The notes below the pieces were generated by a model that saw nothing but the letters and a program-made list of their open reading frames with translations, had not been told where the DNA came from and made no database searches. From Bacillus sp. ISL-41 (GTDB lineage: Bacteria; Bacillota; Bacilli; Bacillales; Cytobacillaceae), in assembly GCF_018613235.1 (NCBI RefSeq), contig NZ_JAGGQP010000021.1, forward strand, positions 20,741 through 84,740: a stretch of 64,000 nt of DNA. Direction: 5' to 3'. A program made the translations under genes and the position numbers. Positions 55,133 through 63,980 of the stretch are shown here, piece after piece; position 1 is the first letter of the stretch; every line of letters begins with the position of its first letter.

Positions 55133-55647
55133 GAAAGAAGCCCTTCCATTGGCTCAATTTCAATAACCTTTTCCTTGACGTCTACTTTTTTCACGATGTC
55201 CTCAATATAAGGAATCAGAAGTTCCTTGCCATTGCTTCCCTTTACAACCCAGACATCATTGGCACCCGGAGTCAAGATTTCGATGACCTTGCCGAGTTCC
55301 TCCCCTTCCGTTGTAAACATGGTGCAGCCGAGAATATCCTGGAAATAGAACTCACCTTCCTCAAGACTGCCGCGCTGTGTTTCTGGAACCTTAAGAATGC
55401 CGCCCCTCATTCTTTCTACCTGATTGACATTGTCGAAACCTTCAAATGTCAGCAGATTGAAATTCTTATGGGTCCTGTGGCTTTTCACTACCAATTCTTC
55501 CGGCTCCTTTGAACCGGGCATGAATAAGAGTAGAGTATTTCCTAACTTATACCGCTCCTCTGGAAAGTCAGTCCTTGATATCACTCTGACTTCACCGCGA
55601 ATGCCATGCGTATTTACAATCTTTCCGACATTAAAATACTTTTCCAT
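55129..55647 (-). CDS. rimM: 16S rRNA processing protein RimM
   Basis: Assists 30S head assembly with S19. N-terminal domain with [19 protein letters not shown], then a PRC-barrel domain ([31 protein letters not shown]). The ATG at 55647 has AGGTGATAGAGCA upstream; the longer frame overlaps ylqD and is not family-like. 172 residues (174 in B. subtilis). Confidence 0.96.
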   Translation of the reverse strand: MEKYFNVGKIVNTHGIRGEVRVISRTDFPEERYKLGNTLLLFMPGSKEPEELVVKSHRTHKNFNLLTFEGFDNVNQVERMRGGILKVPETQRGSLEEGEFYFQDILGCTMFTTEGEELGKVIEILTPGANDVWVVKGSNGKELLIPYIEDIVKKVDVKEKVIEIEPMEGLLS

Positions 55648-55654
55648 TGCTCTA

Positions 55655-56047
55655 TCACCTCTCGCGTATTTCGGCCACGATGCCATCTTTCACAATAATA
55701 GTCTTTCCTGAAAGAAACTCATCCCACTGGTCGCCGACACTAATGTCGACTATCCCTTGCAGCTCCGTTTCTTTAATTTCACTCCCAAGCGGAAGAATAT
55801 GTAGTTGTTCTATTTGAAAATCCAGGAGCTTAATTTTTTCTTTATGGACTTTTATTTCTTGTTCAAAATGCTTTTTCAATGTCTCAGGCGGAAATTTCTT
55901 TGATTTCTCCAGCTTCTTCAGTTCAAATCTCAGTTGATCGCATTCCTTTTGCAGCTGAAGCTTTCTGAAGTGGTATTTTTGGTGGATTTTTTCCTTGCTT
56001 TCTTCTGTCAGTACCTGTTTGACAATGATTGTTTGCAGTACCTTCAA
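55655..56047 (-). CDS. ylqD: YlqD family protein
   Basis: The 130 residues form a small N-terminal beta strand ([13 protein letters not shown]), a central coiled coil (about 25-85) and a C-terminal beta part ending [16 protein letters not shown]. Member of the YlqD family always found between khpA and rimM in bacilli; function unknown. The start is TTG with GGGGG seven bases upstream. It follows a 52-bp tandem repeat and a terminator, so unlike in B. subtilis its transcription from rpsP-khpA is probably interrupted. Confidence 0.85.
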   Translation of the reverse strand: MKVLQTIIVKQVLTEESKEKIHQKYHFRKLQLQKECDQLRFELKKLEKSKKFPPETLKKHFEQEIKVHKEKIKLLDFQIEQLHILPLGSEIKETELQGIVDISVGDQWDEFLSGKTIIVKDGIVAEIRER

Positions 56048-56091
56048 AGCATTTCCCCCTTAAAGCCAATTTAACGCAGAAATTTTTTTCC

Positions 56092-56288
56092 GGCACCCGG
56101 TTTGGCGCTTCCATTGGCCCGATGGAGACACTTTTTTACCCTCGGCACCCGGTTTGACGCTTCTATTGGCCCGATGGAGACACTTTTTTACCCTCTGCAC
56201 CCGGTTTGGCGCTTCCATTGGCCCGATGGAGACACTTTTTTACCCTCGGCACCCGGTTTGACGCTTCCATAGGACCGATGGAGACACT
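56092..56288. repeat. 52-bp tandem repeat, 3.8 copies
   Basis: Units begin at 56092, 56144, 56196 and 56248, spaced exactly 52 bases, each with CACCCGGTTTG, CCGATGGAGACAC and (except the last) TTTTTTACCCT. Copies 1 and 3 share TTTGGCGC while copies 2 and 4 share TTTGACGC, which points to duplication of a 104-bp pair. The period is not a multiple of three, so no repeated protein is encoded. It lies between the khpA terminator and ylqD. Confidence 0.93.
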
Positions 56289-56376
56289 ATACATTTAAAT
56301 GGGCTTCCCTGACGGCAGCGGCAATACATCACATACCTCTTCGGTTATCCATTATACCTTATTTCTTTTTAAATAG

Positions 56377-56402
56377 AAAAAAGGAGGGTTACCCCTCCCT
56401 TT
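56377..56402 (-). terminator. Terminator after khpA
   Basis: GGAGGG and CCCTCC (6 GC-rich pairs) close a small loop on the minus strand and are followed by TTTTTTC. It ends the rpsP-khpA transcript about 50 bases after the khpA stop. Confidence 0.8.
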
Positions 56403-56407
56403 TACAG

Positions 56408-56454
56408 ACAATCATTTATAGAGTTTTCTCCATTCTGCGTTCGCAGATGATTGT
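56408..56454 (-). other. Nested inverted repeat in the khpA 3' region
   Basis: Outer arms ACAATCAT (56408-56415) and ATGATTGT (56447-56454) enclose an inner perfect hairpin TCTGCG-CGCAGA (56434-56447) and a small GAG-CTC stem. The structure overlaps the khpA stop codon and is followed immediately by the terminator hairpin. Confidence 0.5.
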
Positions 56455-56696
56455 TATTCGACGATTTCCAAGAAAATCTTCTTTTGCTGTGATGAACCTG
56501 CTGCATAGACTACTGTTCGAATCGCCTTTGCAACGCGTCCCTGCTTACCAATAACTTTGCCCATATCACTTTTGTTGACGGAAAGCTTATAGGTAACGCG
56601 CTGATCCTCTTCATGTTCATTTACATGGACATCTTCAGGAAAATCAACAAGTGGCTTCACGATCGTCTCGATTAATTCTTTCATGGGCGTGTCCAC
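56454..56696 (-). CDS. khpA: KH-domain RNA-binding protein KhpA (YlqC)
   Basis: Small RNA-binding protein that partners KhpB/Jag. The KH core GKVIGKQGRVAKAIRTVV lies at about 46-63. Length 80 is typical. The start (GTG) lies just after the rpsP stop without a clear ribosome site, so translation is probably coupled to rpsP; an ATG four codons later is the alternative. Confidence 0.94.
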   Translation of the reverse strand: MDTPMKELIETIVKPLVDFPEDVHVNEHEEDQRVTYKLSVNKSDMGKVIGKQGRVAKAIRTVVYAAGSSQQKKIFLEIVE

Positions 56697-56698
56697 AA

Positions 56699-56971
56699 TT
56701 ACTTGCTGTGCTTAGCGTTGTGGAATTTTTCCATGATACCTTGCTTAGAGAACAAGTTACGCACTGTATCAGATGGTTTTGCACCGTCGTTCAACCACTT
56801 AAGAACCAACTCTTCGTTAAGTTCAACCTTTGCTGGTTGAGCAACCGGGTTGTAAGTTCCTACAGACTCGATGAAACGGCCGTCACGTGGTGAACGTGAA
56901 TCAGCTACTACAATACGATAGAAAGGAGACTTTTTAGCTCCCATACGCTTTAAACGAATTTTTACTGCCAT
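56699..56971 (-). CDS. rpsP: 30S ribosomal protein S16
   Basis: The 90 residues start [30 protein letters not shown] and contain the GTYNP motif near 37-41. CGGAGGTG lies about ten bases before the ATG; upstream in-frame codons are leader. A good promoter lies about 50-70 bases upstream. Confidence 0.98.
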   Translation of the reverse strand: MAVKIRLKRMGAKKSPFYRIVVADSRSPRDGRFIESVGTYNPVAQPAKVELNEELVLKWLNDGAKPSDTVRNLFSKQGIMEKFHNAKHSK

Positions 56972-57010
56972 TTTAAATAAGCACCTCCGAATAGTTTCAC
57001 ACAAGATAGA

Positions 57011-57039
57011 ATAATACCAAATTGAAAACAGCTTGTAAA
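57011..57039 (-). promoter_or_regulatory. Sigma-A-type promoter for rpsP
   Basis: TTTACA (57034-57039) and TATTAT (57011-57016) are exactly 17 bases apart on the minus strand, between the ffh stop and rpsP. Confidence 0.7.
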
Positions 57040-57080
57040 GGGTTTTTTCTTTACAGACTGAAAATACCTGAAATTACAAG

Positions 57081-58433
57081 TTAAAAAGGGTTAAACGGCA
57101 TCTTGAAACCGCCCTTTTTCTTGCCTTTTTGCTGCATGTTCGTCATCTGCTTCATCATCTTTTTCATGTCTTCGAATTGCTTGAGCAGGCGGTTAACTTC
57201 CTGGATGGAGGTTCCGCTTCCCTTCGCAATCCGTTTCCGCCTGTTGGCGTTGATGACTTCAGGATGAGTTTTTTCATGGGCAGTCATCGACTGGATGATC
57301 GCCTCAACATGCGAGATTTGCTTTTCATCGATTTGAAGATTGTTCATGCCCTTGATTTTATTAGCGCCCGGCATCATCTTCAGGATTTCATCCAGTGGGC
57401 CCATCTTTTTTACCTGGCCAAGCTGGTCCAGGAAGTCATCAAGGGTAAATGATGCTGTACGCATTTTCTTTTCAAGCTCTTTCGCTTTCTCTTCATCGAC
57501 GTTTGCCTGTGCCTTCTCGATCAGCGTCAGGACGTCACCCATTCCCAGGATCCTTGAAGCCATCCTCTCTGGGTGGAATGCTTCAAGAGCATCAAGTTTT
57601 TCACCAAGACCGACAAATTTGATCGGAGTATTGGTAACAGCGCGGATGGACAGCGCGGCACCGCCACGTGTATCACCGTCAAGCTTTGTCAGTACGACAC
57701 CAGTCAAGCCAAGCTGTTCATTAAAGCTCTGGGCAACATTGACGGCATCCTGACCTGTCATCGCATCGACGACAAGGAAAATCTCGTCTGGTTTCGAAAG
57801 CTCTTTGATCTGCTTCAGCTCGTCCATCAGATTTTCATCCACATGAAGACGACCCGCAGTATCGATCAGGACATAGTCATTATGGTCTTCCTTCGCCTTG
57901 GCAATCGCCTGTTTAGCAATTTCAACAGGGCTGACCTGGTCTCCCAGCGAGAATACCGGCATGCTCAATTGCTTGCCGAGCGTCTCGAGCTGCTTGATGG
58001 CAGCTGGACGATAGATATCCGCCGCTACAAGCAAAGGTTTTCGATTGTATTTTTTACGAAGGAGATTTGCAAGCTTACCGGTGGTTGTCGTTTTACCAGC
58101 ACCTTGAAGACCGACCATCATGATGACAGTCGGAGGACGATTTGCGGCAGCGATTTTGCTTTGCTCTCCGCCCATCAGCTCGGTAAGTTCTTCTTTAACA
58201 ACCTTAATGACCTGCTGGCCCGGTGTCAGGCTTTTAACAACCTCCTGGCCAACTGCCCTTTCAGTGACTTTCTTGACGAAGTCCTTTACAACTTTAAAGT
58301 TAACGTCAGCCTCTAGAAGCGCCAGACGGACCTCTCGCATCATTTCTTTTACATCCGCTTCCGAGACCTTGCCTTTTCCGCGGATTTTTTGCATCGTATT
58401 TTGCAGTCGGTCGGCCAATCCTTCAAATGCCAT
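57081..58433 (-). CDS. ffh: Signal recognition particle protein Ffh
   Basis: GTPase that binds SRP RNA and nascent signal sequences. N domain at the start; G domain with P-loop GLQGAGKTTTTGKLA near 104-118, DTAGR near 189 and TKLDGDTRGG; Met-rich M domain in the last 130 residues (MKKMMKQMTNMQ). Length 450 is typical. ylxM lies 13 bases upstream; the partner receptor ftsY is next to it. Confidence 0.98.
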   Translation of the reverse strand: MAFEGLADRLQNTMQKIRGKGKVSEADVKEMMREVRLALLEADVNFKVVKDFVKKVTERAVGQEVVKSLTPGQQVIKVVKEELTELMGGEQSKIAAANRPPTVIMMVGLQGAGKTTTTGKLANLLRKKYNRKPLLVAADIYRPAAIKQLETLGKQLSMPVFSLGDQVSPVEIAKQAIAKAKEDHNDYVLIDTAGRLHVDENLMDELKQIKELSKPDEIFLVVDAMTGQDAVNVAQSFNEQLGLTGVVLTKLDGDTRGGAALSIRAVTNTPIKFVGLGEKLDALEAFHPERMASRILGMGDVLTLIEKAQANVDEEKAKELEKKMRTASFTLDDFLDQLGQVKKMGPLDEILKMMPGANKIKGMNNLQIDEKQISHVEAIIQSMTAHEKTHPEVINANRRKRIAKGSGTSIQEVNRLLKQFEDMKKMMKQMTNMQQKGKKKGGFKMPFNPF

Positions 58434-58446
58434 ATCATGCGCCTCC

Positions 58447-58776
58447 CTAGTCTAATTTCTCAAGCTCGGCTATCATTTCATGCAAATCGTGGTCGTTCTC
58501 TCCATCCCCAATACGCTCTTTCAATTTTGAAATAAGCTCACTTCTTTTCTGGAATTTTTCGAACAACAACAACTTTTCTTCATACTCCTCGAGCATCGCT
58601 TCTGTGCGTTTGATGTTGTCGTATACAGCCTGCCGGCTAACATCATACTCTTCAGCAATCTCCCCGAGCGAATAGTCATCAAGATAGTACAGAGCCATAT
58701 AACTGCTTTGTTTTGGAGTAAGCAATGCCTGATAAAAGTCATACAAATAGTTCATGCGGTTCGTTTTCTCAAGCAT
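58447..58776 (-). CDS. ylxM: YlxM family DNA-binding-like protein, SRP-associated
   Basis: The 109 residues hold a sigma-region-4-like helix-turn-helix ([21 protein letters not shown], about 31-51) after [14 protein letters not shown], then a charged helix. In streptococci the YlxM homologue binds SRP parts and modulates its GTPases. Position between ftsY and ffh is conserved in Firmicutes. Confidence 0.93.
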   Translation of the reverse strand: MLEKTNRMNYLYDFYQALLTPKQSSYMALYYLDDYSLGEIAEEYDVSRQAVYDNIKRTEAMLEEYEEKLLLFEKFQKRSELISKLKERIGDGENDHDLHEMIAELEKLD

Positions 58777-58876
58777 TTCGATTCCCCCATGTTAAGTGAA
58801 ATACCTTTACATTAAGAGTTTACACACGATCATCTTCTCTGTCAAGAAAAGTTCTTTACACCAATTTGCTGGTATA

Positions 58877-59881
58877 TCAAGATTCTTCCGCAGCTTCCTC
58901 TTCCTCGACCAGGTCAGCAAACAATCCATAAACATACCTTTCAGCATCAAATTCCTGAAGGTCATCCATTTTTTCTCCCAGCCCCACAAATTTAACCGGA
59001 ATGTTCAGCTCATTGCGGATTGCGAGTACAATTCCGCCCTTAGCAGTTCCATCAAGTTTTGTAAGAACAATACCGCTCACGTCAGTTGCTTCTTTGAATG
59101 TTTTAGCCTGGATCAACGCGTTCTGCCCAGTAGTAGCATCAAGCACTAGAAGTACTTCATGAGGAGCTCCCGGAACCTCACGTTCAATGACACGCTTTAC
59201 CTTTTCAAGCTCTTTCATCAGGTTTACCTTGTTTTGCAATCTGCCGGCTGTATCACAGATCAGGATATCAGCCTTTCTTGACTTAGCCGATTGGACGGCA
59301 TCATACATGACAGCTGCCGGATCAGAACCTTCAGCCTGCTTGATCACATCGACACCAACGCGCTCTCCCCAAACTTCAAGCTGCTCGATTGCACCTGCAC
59401 GGAAGGTATCTCCTGCGGCAAGCAGGACATTTTTCCCTTCAGACTTGAACTTATGGGCCAATTTACCGATGGTTGTTGTCTTGCCGACACCATTGACTCC
59501 AACGAACAAAATGACCGTCAACTCGTCTTCCTGGATGTTCAGTTGGAAAGAGTCATCATCAGATCCTGCCTCATAGATTTCAACGAGCTTCTCAGAGATA
59601 ACAGCCTGAACATCTTTTGTGTCCTGGATGTTGCGGCGTTTGACCTCTTTTTTCAGCTCTTCAATCAATTCCATTACCGTTTCGAAGCCAACATCTGCCT
59701 GGATCAAAATTTCTTCCAGCTCTTCGAAAAATTCTTCATCTACTTTACGATAGCGCGAAACAAGGTCATTCACTTTACTGGAGAAGTTATCCCTTGTTTT
59801 GGTCAAGCCGTCTTTGAATTTCTCTGTGACAGTTTCAGTTTGTGTCGTGAACTTTTCTTTTAATTTCTTAAAAAAACTCAT
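58877..59881 (-). CDS. ftsY: Signal recognition particle receptor FtsY
   Basis: Membrane-associated SRP receptor GTPase. N-terminal lipid-binding helix MSFFKKLKEKF, N domain (about 20-110), then the G domain with P-loop GVNGVGKTTTIGKLA, DTAGRLQNK and TKLDGTAKGG. The ATG at 59881 gives 334 residues (329 in B. subtilis). The frame is open 41 codons upstream, but that part lies inside a family 1 repeat. smc lies some 400 bases upstream. Confidence 0.97.
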   Translation of the reverse strand: MSFFKKLKEKFTTQTETVTEKFKDGLTKTRDNFSSKVNDLVSRYRKVDEEFFEELEEILIQADVGFETVMELIEELKKEVKRRNIQDTKDVQAVISEKLVEIYEAGSDDDSFQLNIQEDELTVILFVGVNGVGKTTTIGKLAHKFKSEGKNVLLAAGDTFRAGAIEQLEVWGERVGVDVIKQAEGSDPAAVMYDAVQSAKSRKADILICDTAGRLQNKVNLMKELEKVKRVIEREVPGAPHEVLLVLDATTGQNALIQAKTFKEATDVSGIVLTKLDGTAKGGIVLAIRNELNIPVKFVGLGEKMDDLQEFDAERYVYGLFADLVEEEEAAEES

Positions 59882-59928
59882 GGTTCCATCGCCTTCCTTA
59901 ATTGTTTCAGCGGCTCTGTTAAACTCGA

Positions 59929-60183
59929 CTGTTGATTTTCGTTCCAGTCGCTTCGCTTTCTGCGGGGAAGAATTAAGAAAAAGCCCAACTGCCGGCTTTT
60001 TCAAAAATCAAATTCTTCCTTGCAGTCGGGGAGCCTCCTCGGCGCTCTATGCGCCTGCGGGGTCTCCCCATGACTTGCTCATCCCGCAGGACATTGAATA
60101 CACTTCCTCGAACCCGCCCACGCACGATGAAAATGCGTTAGCATTTTCGGAGGAGTCTACGCGCCTTCCACTACAATCAACAG
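59929..60183. repeat. Interspersed repeat, family 1, copy B (255 bp, MITE-like)
   Basis: Same terminal inverted repeat as copy A (CTGTTGATT and AATCAACAG, perfect 9 bp) and the same internal order of motifs: TTCTTCCTTG, GAGCCTCCTC, GCGGGGTCTC, CCCGCAGGACATTGA, CGCACGATG. Same orientation as copy A relative to the chromosome. It separates smc from ftsY and ends 47 bases before the ftsY ATG, so it may form part of the ftsY leader. No target-site duplication is seen. Confidence 0.8.
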
Positions 60184-60277
60184 GTTTTAAAAACCCTATT
60201 CGGGCTATAACAGAGCCATTTCAAAAAGATTTATTTCATAAAAAAATCACAACGCCTCTTGAGCGCTTCCTTTTTCT

Positions 60278-63200
60278 TTATGATTTCACCAGTTCTTTGG
60301 AATCTTCAAGCCGGACGGATACTAGCTTGGAGACTCCGGATTCCTGCATGGTTACTCCATAAAGGACATCTGCTTCTTCCATTGTACCCTTGCGGTGAGT
60401 GATCACAATAAATTGTGTTTCTTCACGGTATTTCTTCAGGTATTGAGCGAAACGGTATACATTGGCTTCATCCAATGCAGCTTCCACTTCATCCAGGATA
60501 CAGAATGGTACAGGACGAACCTTCAAAATGGAGAACAGCAGGGCAATCGCGGTCAACGCCCGCTCACCGCCAGATAATAATCCTAGGTTTTGCAGCTTCT
60601 TTCCTGGTGGCTGGGCAACTATTTCAACCCCGGTGTTCAGCAGGTCATCTGGCTGTGTCAGCCGCAGGTCCGCTCGGCCGCCCCCGAATAAAGCCTGGAA
60701 CACAGACTCAAAGTGTGAGCGGATCGCAGTGAAGGTCTGTTCAAAGCGCTTTTTCATTTCATGGTCCATCTCGTCGATGACAAGGAATAATGTATCCTTT
60801 GCTTCCTGGAGATCATTCTTCTGCTCCAGAAGGAATTCATAACGCTCTGAGACACGGTCGTATTCTTCAATTGCACCAAGGTTAACCGTTCCCAGTTCCT
60901 CAATCGCCATTTTGATCAGCTTTACTTTTCTCCTTGCCTCATCGGCCGGGATTGTCAGCGGATATTGTTCCTTCGCCGCTTCATATGAAAGAAGATATTC
61001 CTCTCTAAGATGGGCAAGCTTATTATCCAGTTCAACATCAAGCCTGTTCAGCTTCACTTCCTCATCCTTGAGCACTTCGTTGATGCCCTTTAGAAGCCTC
61101 CTTAGTTCTTTTGATTCCAATTCCTGGTCCTCAAGCTTATTTTGAAGCTCAAGACGCTCATTCCTGCGTGAAGAAATCAGCTTAAGCGTTTCATTTTTGT
61201 CCTGCAGTTTTCTTTTTGCAGCTTCTTCCAGGTGGGTTTCCCCGGATGAACTATCGGTCATTTCAGAGGAAAGAAGAGATAAATCTTCTTTCAGGATATC
61301 TAATTTTCTGGATTGCTCTTCTGACTGTAAAACTGCAGAATCCAGCTTTTCCTTCACATGGGAGAGTTGTTCTTTCTTCGATGCAAGGTTGATTTTCAAA
61401 TCACTTATTTCAGAGATCAGCGAATCCTTGGAAGTAGAGTTAGAGTTCTTCAGCTTCGTCAAGCGTTCTATTTCTTTATCAAATTGAACAAGGTCCTGAT
61501 GGAACTTAACCAATAACCCATCGAGTTCAATCAATCTGGATTCTAGCTTTTCCTTGTCTGAGTCGAGCTGGGTCTTTTCAGAATCGTATACCGATAAACG
61601 TTCATTGATATTTTTCTGCTCCAGCTCCACTTCACGCAGGTCACCCTTCAAGCTCTGCTGCTTAAAGCGAAGCTCTTCCCCTGCTTTTCGAAGTTCCTCC
61701 AGCCTTATTTCACTGTTTTGCGTTTCAGCCTTCAATGATTTCACTTTCGATTCAAGCAAGCTAGTCTTTCCTTCCATGTCGGCTAGCTTATTCGTTAAAT
61801 CTTCTAATTCGCCCTTACGGCTGAGCAATGAACTCGATTTCTGTTTTACTGCTCCCCCAGTCATCGACCCACCAGGGTTCACCACATCGCCATCAAGCGT
61901 GACGATTCGGCTGCGGTATTGCAGCATTTTGGCCATTTCATTTGCGCCCTTTAAATCCCTGGCAATCACTACATTGCCAAGCAAGTTTTTTACGACTTCA
62001 GCATACTTTTGATCAAACTGAATCAAATCGGCAGCAGTGCCGATATACGCACTGTTACCCGCAAGAAGTGCGAGCTGTGAAGAAGCCAGATATTTCCCTT
62101 TGATAATGCTTAGCGGGAGGAATGTTGCCCTGCCGAATGATTTTTGCTTCAGGAACTGAATTGCAGCCCGCGCATTTTCTTCATTCTGGACAACAATATG
62201 CTGCATCGCGCCGCCAAGAGCTGTTTCAATCGCCGTTTCATATTGTTTAGGAACATGGATTAATTCAGCAATCGCACCTTCTATACCGTGAAGACGGGTA
62301 TCCCTGGCCTTCAGCACTTCCTTTACGCCTTGGAAAAAGCCTGAATAATCCTCTTCCATTTCTTCAAGCATTTCTTTTTTTGATTTAGCTTGCTGCAGGT
62401 ACTGATATGCCTGATACAGTGTTTTCTCTTGCTTCTCGTAATTATTCCTTAAAGATTCAAGCTTCTTCTGCTCTTCAAAAAAGATTCTAGCCTGCTCCTC
62501 CAACTCCTGCTGTGAAGAGGCGACCTTTTTCTCTATTTCCGCCTTCCTCTCATTGATTTCATCACGAATTGAGACAAAGCGGTCATTGTCATTGTCCAGC
62601 CTCGAACCTTTGGCTGCTTGCTGCTGCAGCTGCTGTTCAATATAAATTTTCTCATTTTTGGCCCCGGCCTGTTCGTTCAGCACCTCGATGTAGTCACTTT
62701 TTATTGAATCGATTTTATGCTCAACATCTTCGCTGTAAAGTTTTAACTGCTCCTGCTTCTGATGAAGCTCTTTCTGGAGTGCAGAAGCTTCTGCCGTTAA
62801 TACAGAGACAGATTTTTCATACTCAGCCTTCTGGTTTTCCAGCAATGAAACAGAAGAGGTCAGTTCCTCAATATTCTTTTCGAGTTGCCCTTTGTTTTGT
62901 GAAGCATTCTTTTTTCGTTCCTTGAGAACCTCTCTTCTGCCTTCCAGCTTTTCAAGCTCCTCGCTGGCATGCAGGAGCACGTTCTGCAAATCGCTCACCG
63001 ATTCATCCAGCGCGGCTAGCTGGTCCCTCATTTTTTCTATTTCCGCTTCTTTTTTCTGAAGGACGGCAGATTGTTTGATTTCATCTTCTTTATGCTGTTC
63101 AAGCTGCCTGGACAGCTGTTCCCATCGGACATGCAGATCTTCAATTTCATAAGCAGTCAGCGCTACTTCTATCTGCTCTAGCTCTTCTTTTTGCTGCAGA

Positions 63201-63844
63201 TAATCCTTTGCGATTGAAGCCTGGATTTTCAGCGGCTCTACCTGACCTTCTAATTCGTGGATGATGTCCGTTACCCGATTTAAATTCTCCTGCGTTTCAA
63301 AAAGCTTGCTTTCCGCTTTCTTCTTGCGGGATTTATATTTAAGAACACCCGCAGCTTCCTCAAATATCGTCCTGCGGTCCTCAGGTTTGCTGTTGAGTAT
63401 TTCCTCAACCCTGCCCTGGCTGATAATGGAGAAAGCTTCGCGGCCAAGGCCGGAATCCATGAACAAATCAACAATATCCTTAAGTCGGCAATTCTGTTTG
63501 TTGATTAAATATTCACTGTCACCAGAACGGTAGACACGACGGGTTACGCTCACTTCATTGTAATCCAGCGGCAAGGATTGATCTTCGTTATCGAGGGTTA
63601 ATGTTACTTCTGCAAAATTCAGCGGCTTGCGCGAATCGCTCCCGGCAAATATGATATCTTCCATTTTTGCACCGCGGAGCGACTTGGCTGATTGTTCCCC
63701 CAGAACCCAGCGGATGGAATCAGTAATATTACTTTTCCCGCTTCCATTAGGCCCTACGACAGCAGTCACGCCTGGAACGAATTCTACCGAAATCCTCTCG
63801 GCAAACGATTTAAATCCGACCACATCTAATCGTTTTAAAAACAA
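60278..63844 (-). CDS. smc: Chromosome partition protein SMC
   Basis: ATPase of the condensin complex with ScpA and ScpB. P-loop GPNGSGKS at 31-38; long coiled coils either side of a hinge at about 510-660 (GGSMTGGAVKQKSS just after it); C-terminal signature LLSGGERALTAIALLF and Walker B CILDEVEAALDE. Length 1188 is almost that of B. subtilis (1186). The start is TTG with AAAGGGAGAG about seven bases upstream. A family 2 repeat lies just upstream. Confidence 0.98.
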   Translation of the reverse strand: MFLKRLDVVGFKSFAERISVEFVPGVTAVVGPNGSGKSNITDSIRWVLGEQSAKSLRGAKMEDIIFAGSDSRKPLNFAEVTLTLDNEDQSLPLDYNEVSVTRRVYRSGDSEYLINKQNCRLKDIVDLFMDSGLGREAFSIISQGRVEEILNSKPEDRRTIFEEAAGVLKYKSRKKKAESKLFETQENLNRVTDIIHELEGQVEPLKIQASIAKDYLQQKEELEQIEVALTAYEIEDLHVRWEQLSRQLEQHKEDEIKQSAVLQKKEAEIEKMRDQLAALDESVSDLQNVLLHASEELEKLEGRREVLKERKKNASQNKGQLEKNIEELTSSVSLLENQKAEYEKSVSVLTAEASALQKELHQKQEQLKLYSEDVEHKIDSIKSDYIEVLNEQAGAKNEKIYIEQQLQQQAAKGSRLDNDNDRFVSIRDEINERKAEIEKKVASSQQELEEQARIFFEEQKKLESLRNNYEKQEKTLYQAYQYLQQAKSKKEMLEEMEEDYSGFFQGVKEVLKARDTRLHGIEGAIAELIHVPKQYETAIETALGGAMQHIVVQNEENARAAIQFLKQKSFGRATFLPLSIIKGKYLASSQLALLAGNSAYIGTAADLIQFDQKYAEVVKNLLGNVVIARDLKGANEMAKMLQYRSRIVTLDGDVVNPGGSMTGGAVKQKSSSLLSRKGELEDLTNKLADMEGKTSLLESKVKSLKAETQNSEIRLEELRKAGEELRFKQQSLKGDLREVELEQKNINERLSVYDSEKTQLDSDKEKLESRLIELDGLLVKFHQDLVQFDKEIERLTKLKNSNSTSKDSLISEISDLKINLASKKEQLSHVKEKLDSAVLQSEEQSRKLDILKEDLSLLSSEMTDSSSGETHLEEAAKRKLQDKNETLKLISSRRNERLELQNKLEDQELESKELRRLLKGINEVLKDEEVKLNRLDVELDNKLAHLREEYLLSYEAAKEQYPLTIPADEARRKVKLIKMAIEELGTVNLGAIEEYDRVSERYEFLLEQKNDLQEAKDTLFLVIDEMDHEMKKRFEQTFTAIRSHFESVFQALFGGGRADLRLTQPDDLLNTGVEIVAQPPGKKLQNLGLLSGGERALTAIALLFSILKVRPVPFCILDEVEAALDEANVYRFAQYLKKYREETQFIVITHRKGTMEEADVLYGVTMQESGVSKLVSVRLEDSKELVKS

Positions 63845-63890
63845 TATGGCTCTCCCTTTCCAGTTAAATTATTTCTCTAAGATGACATTC

Positions 63891-63980
63891 GAAAAGCGCA
63901 AGCGCCTTGTCCAGCCCCGAAAAGCGCTGGAGGGCCGACCAGTGAAGTCGTTCTTTGACTTCAATGGGCGGACCGAAATC
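63891..63980. repeat. Interspersed repeat, family 2, copy B
   Basis: Begins GAAAAGCGCAAGCGCCTTG and matches the first 90 bases of the copy at 43094, including the GAAGTC/GACTTC hairpin. After the GGGCGGACCGAAA stretch the match to copy A is lost. The rest up to the window end holds no visible gene. Confidence 0.75.

Noticed and set aside
56092..56288. CRISPR array
   Set aside because: The units are contiguous and near-identical over all 52 bases with no variable spacers, so this is a plain tandem repeat.
57573..58316. 247-codon plus-strand open frame opposite ffh
   Set aside because: Antisense to conserved ffh, Cys- and Phe-rich random-looking composition, no start signals.
59882..60004. 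41-codon N-terminal extension of FtsY
   Set aside because: The extension would be translated partly from the repeat and has no family similarity; MSFFKKLKEKF is the expected membrane-binding start.
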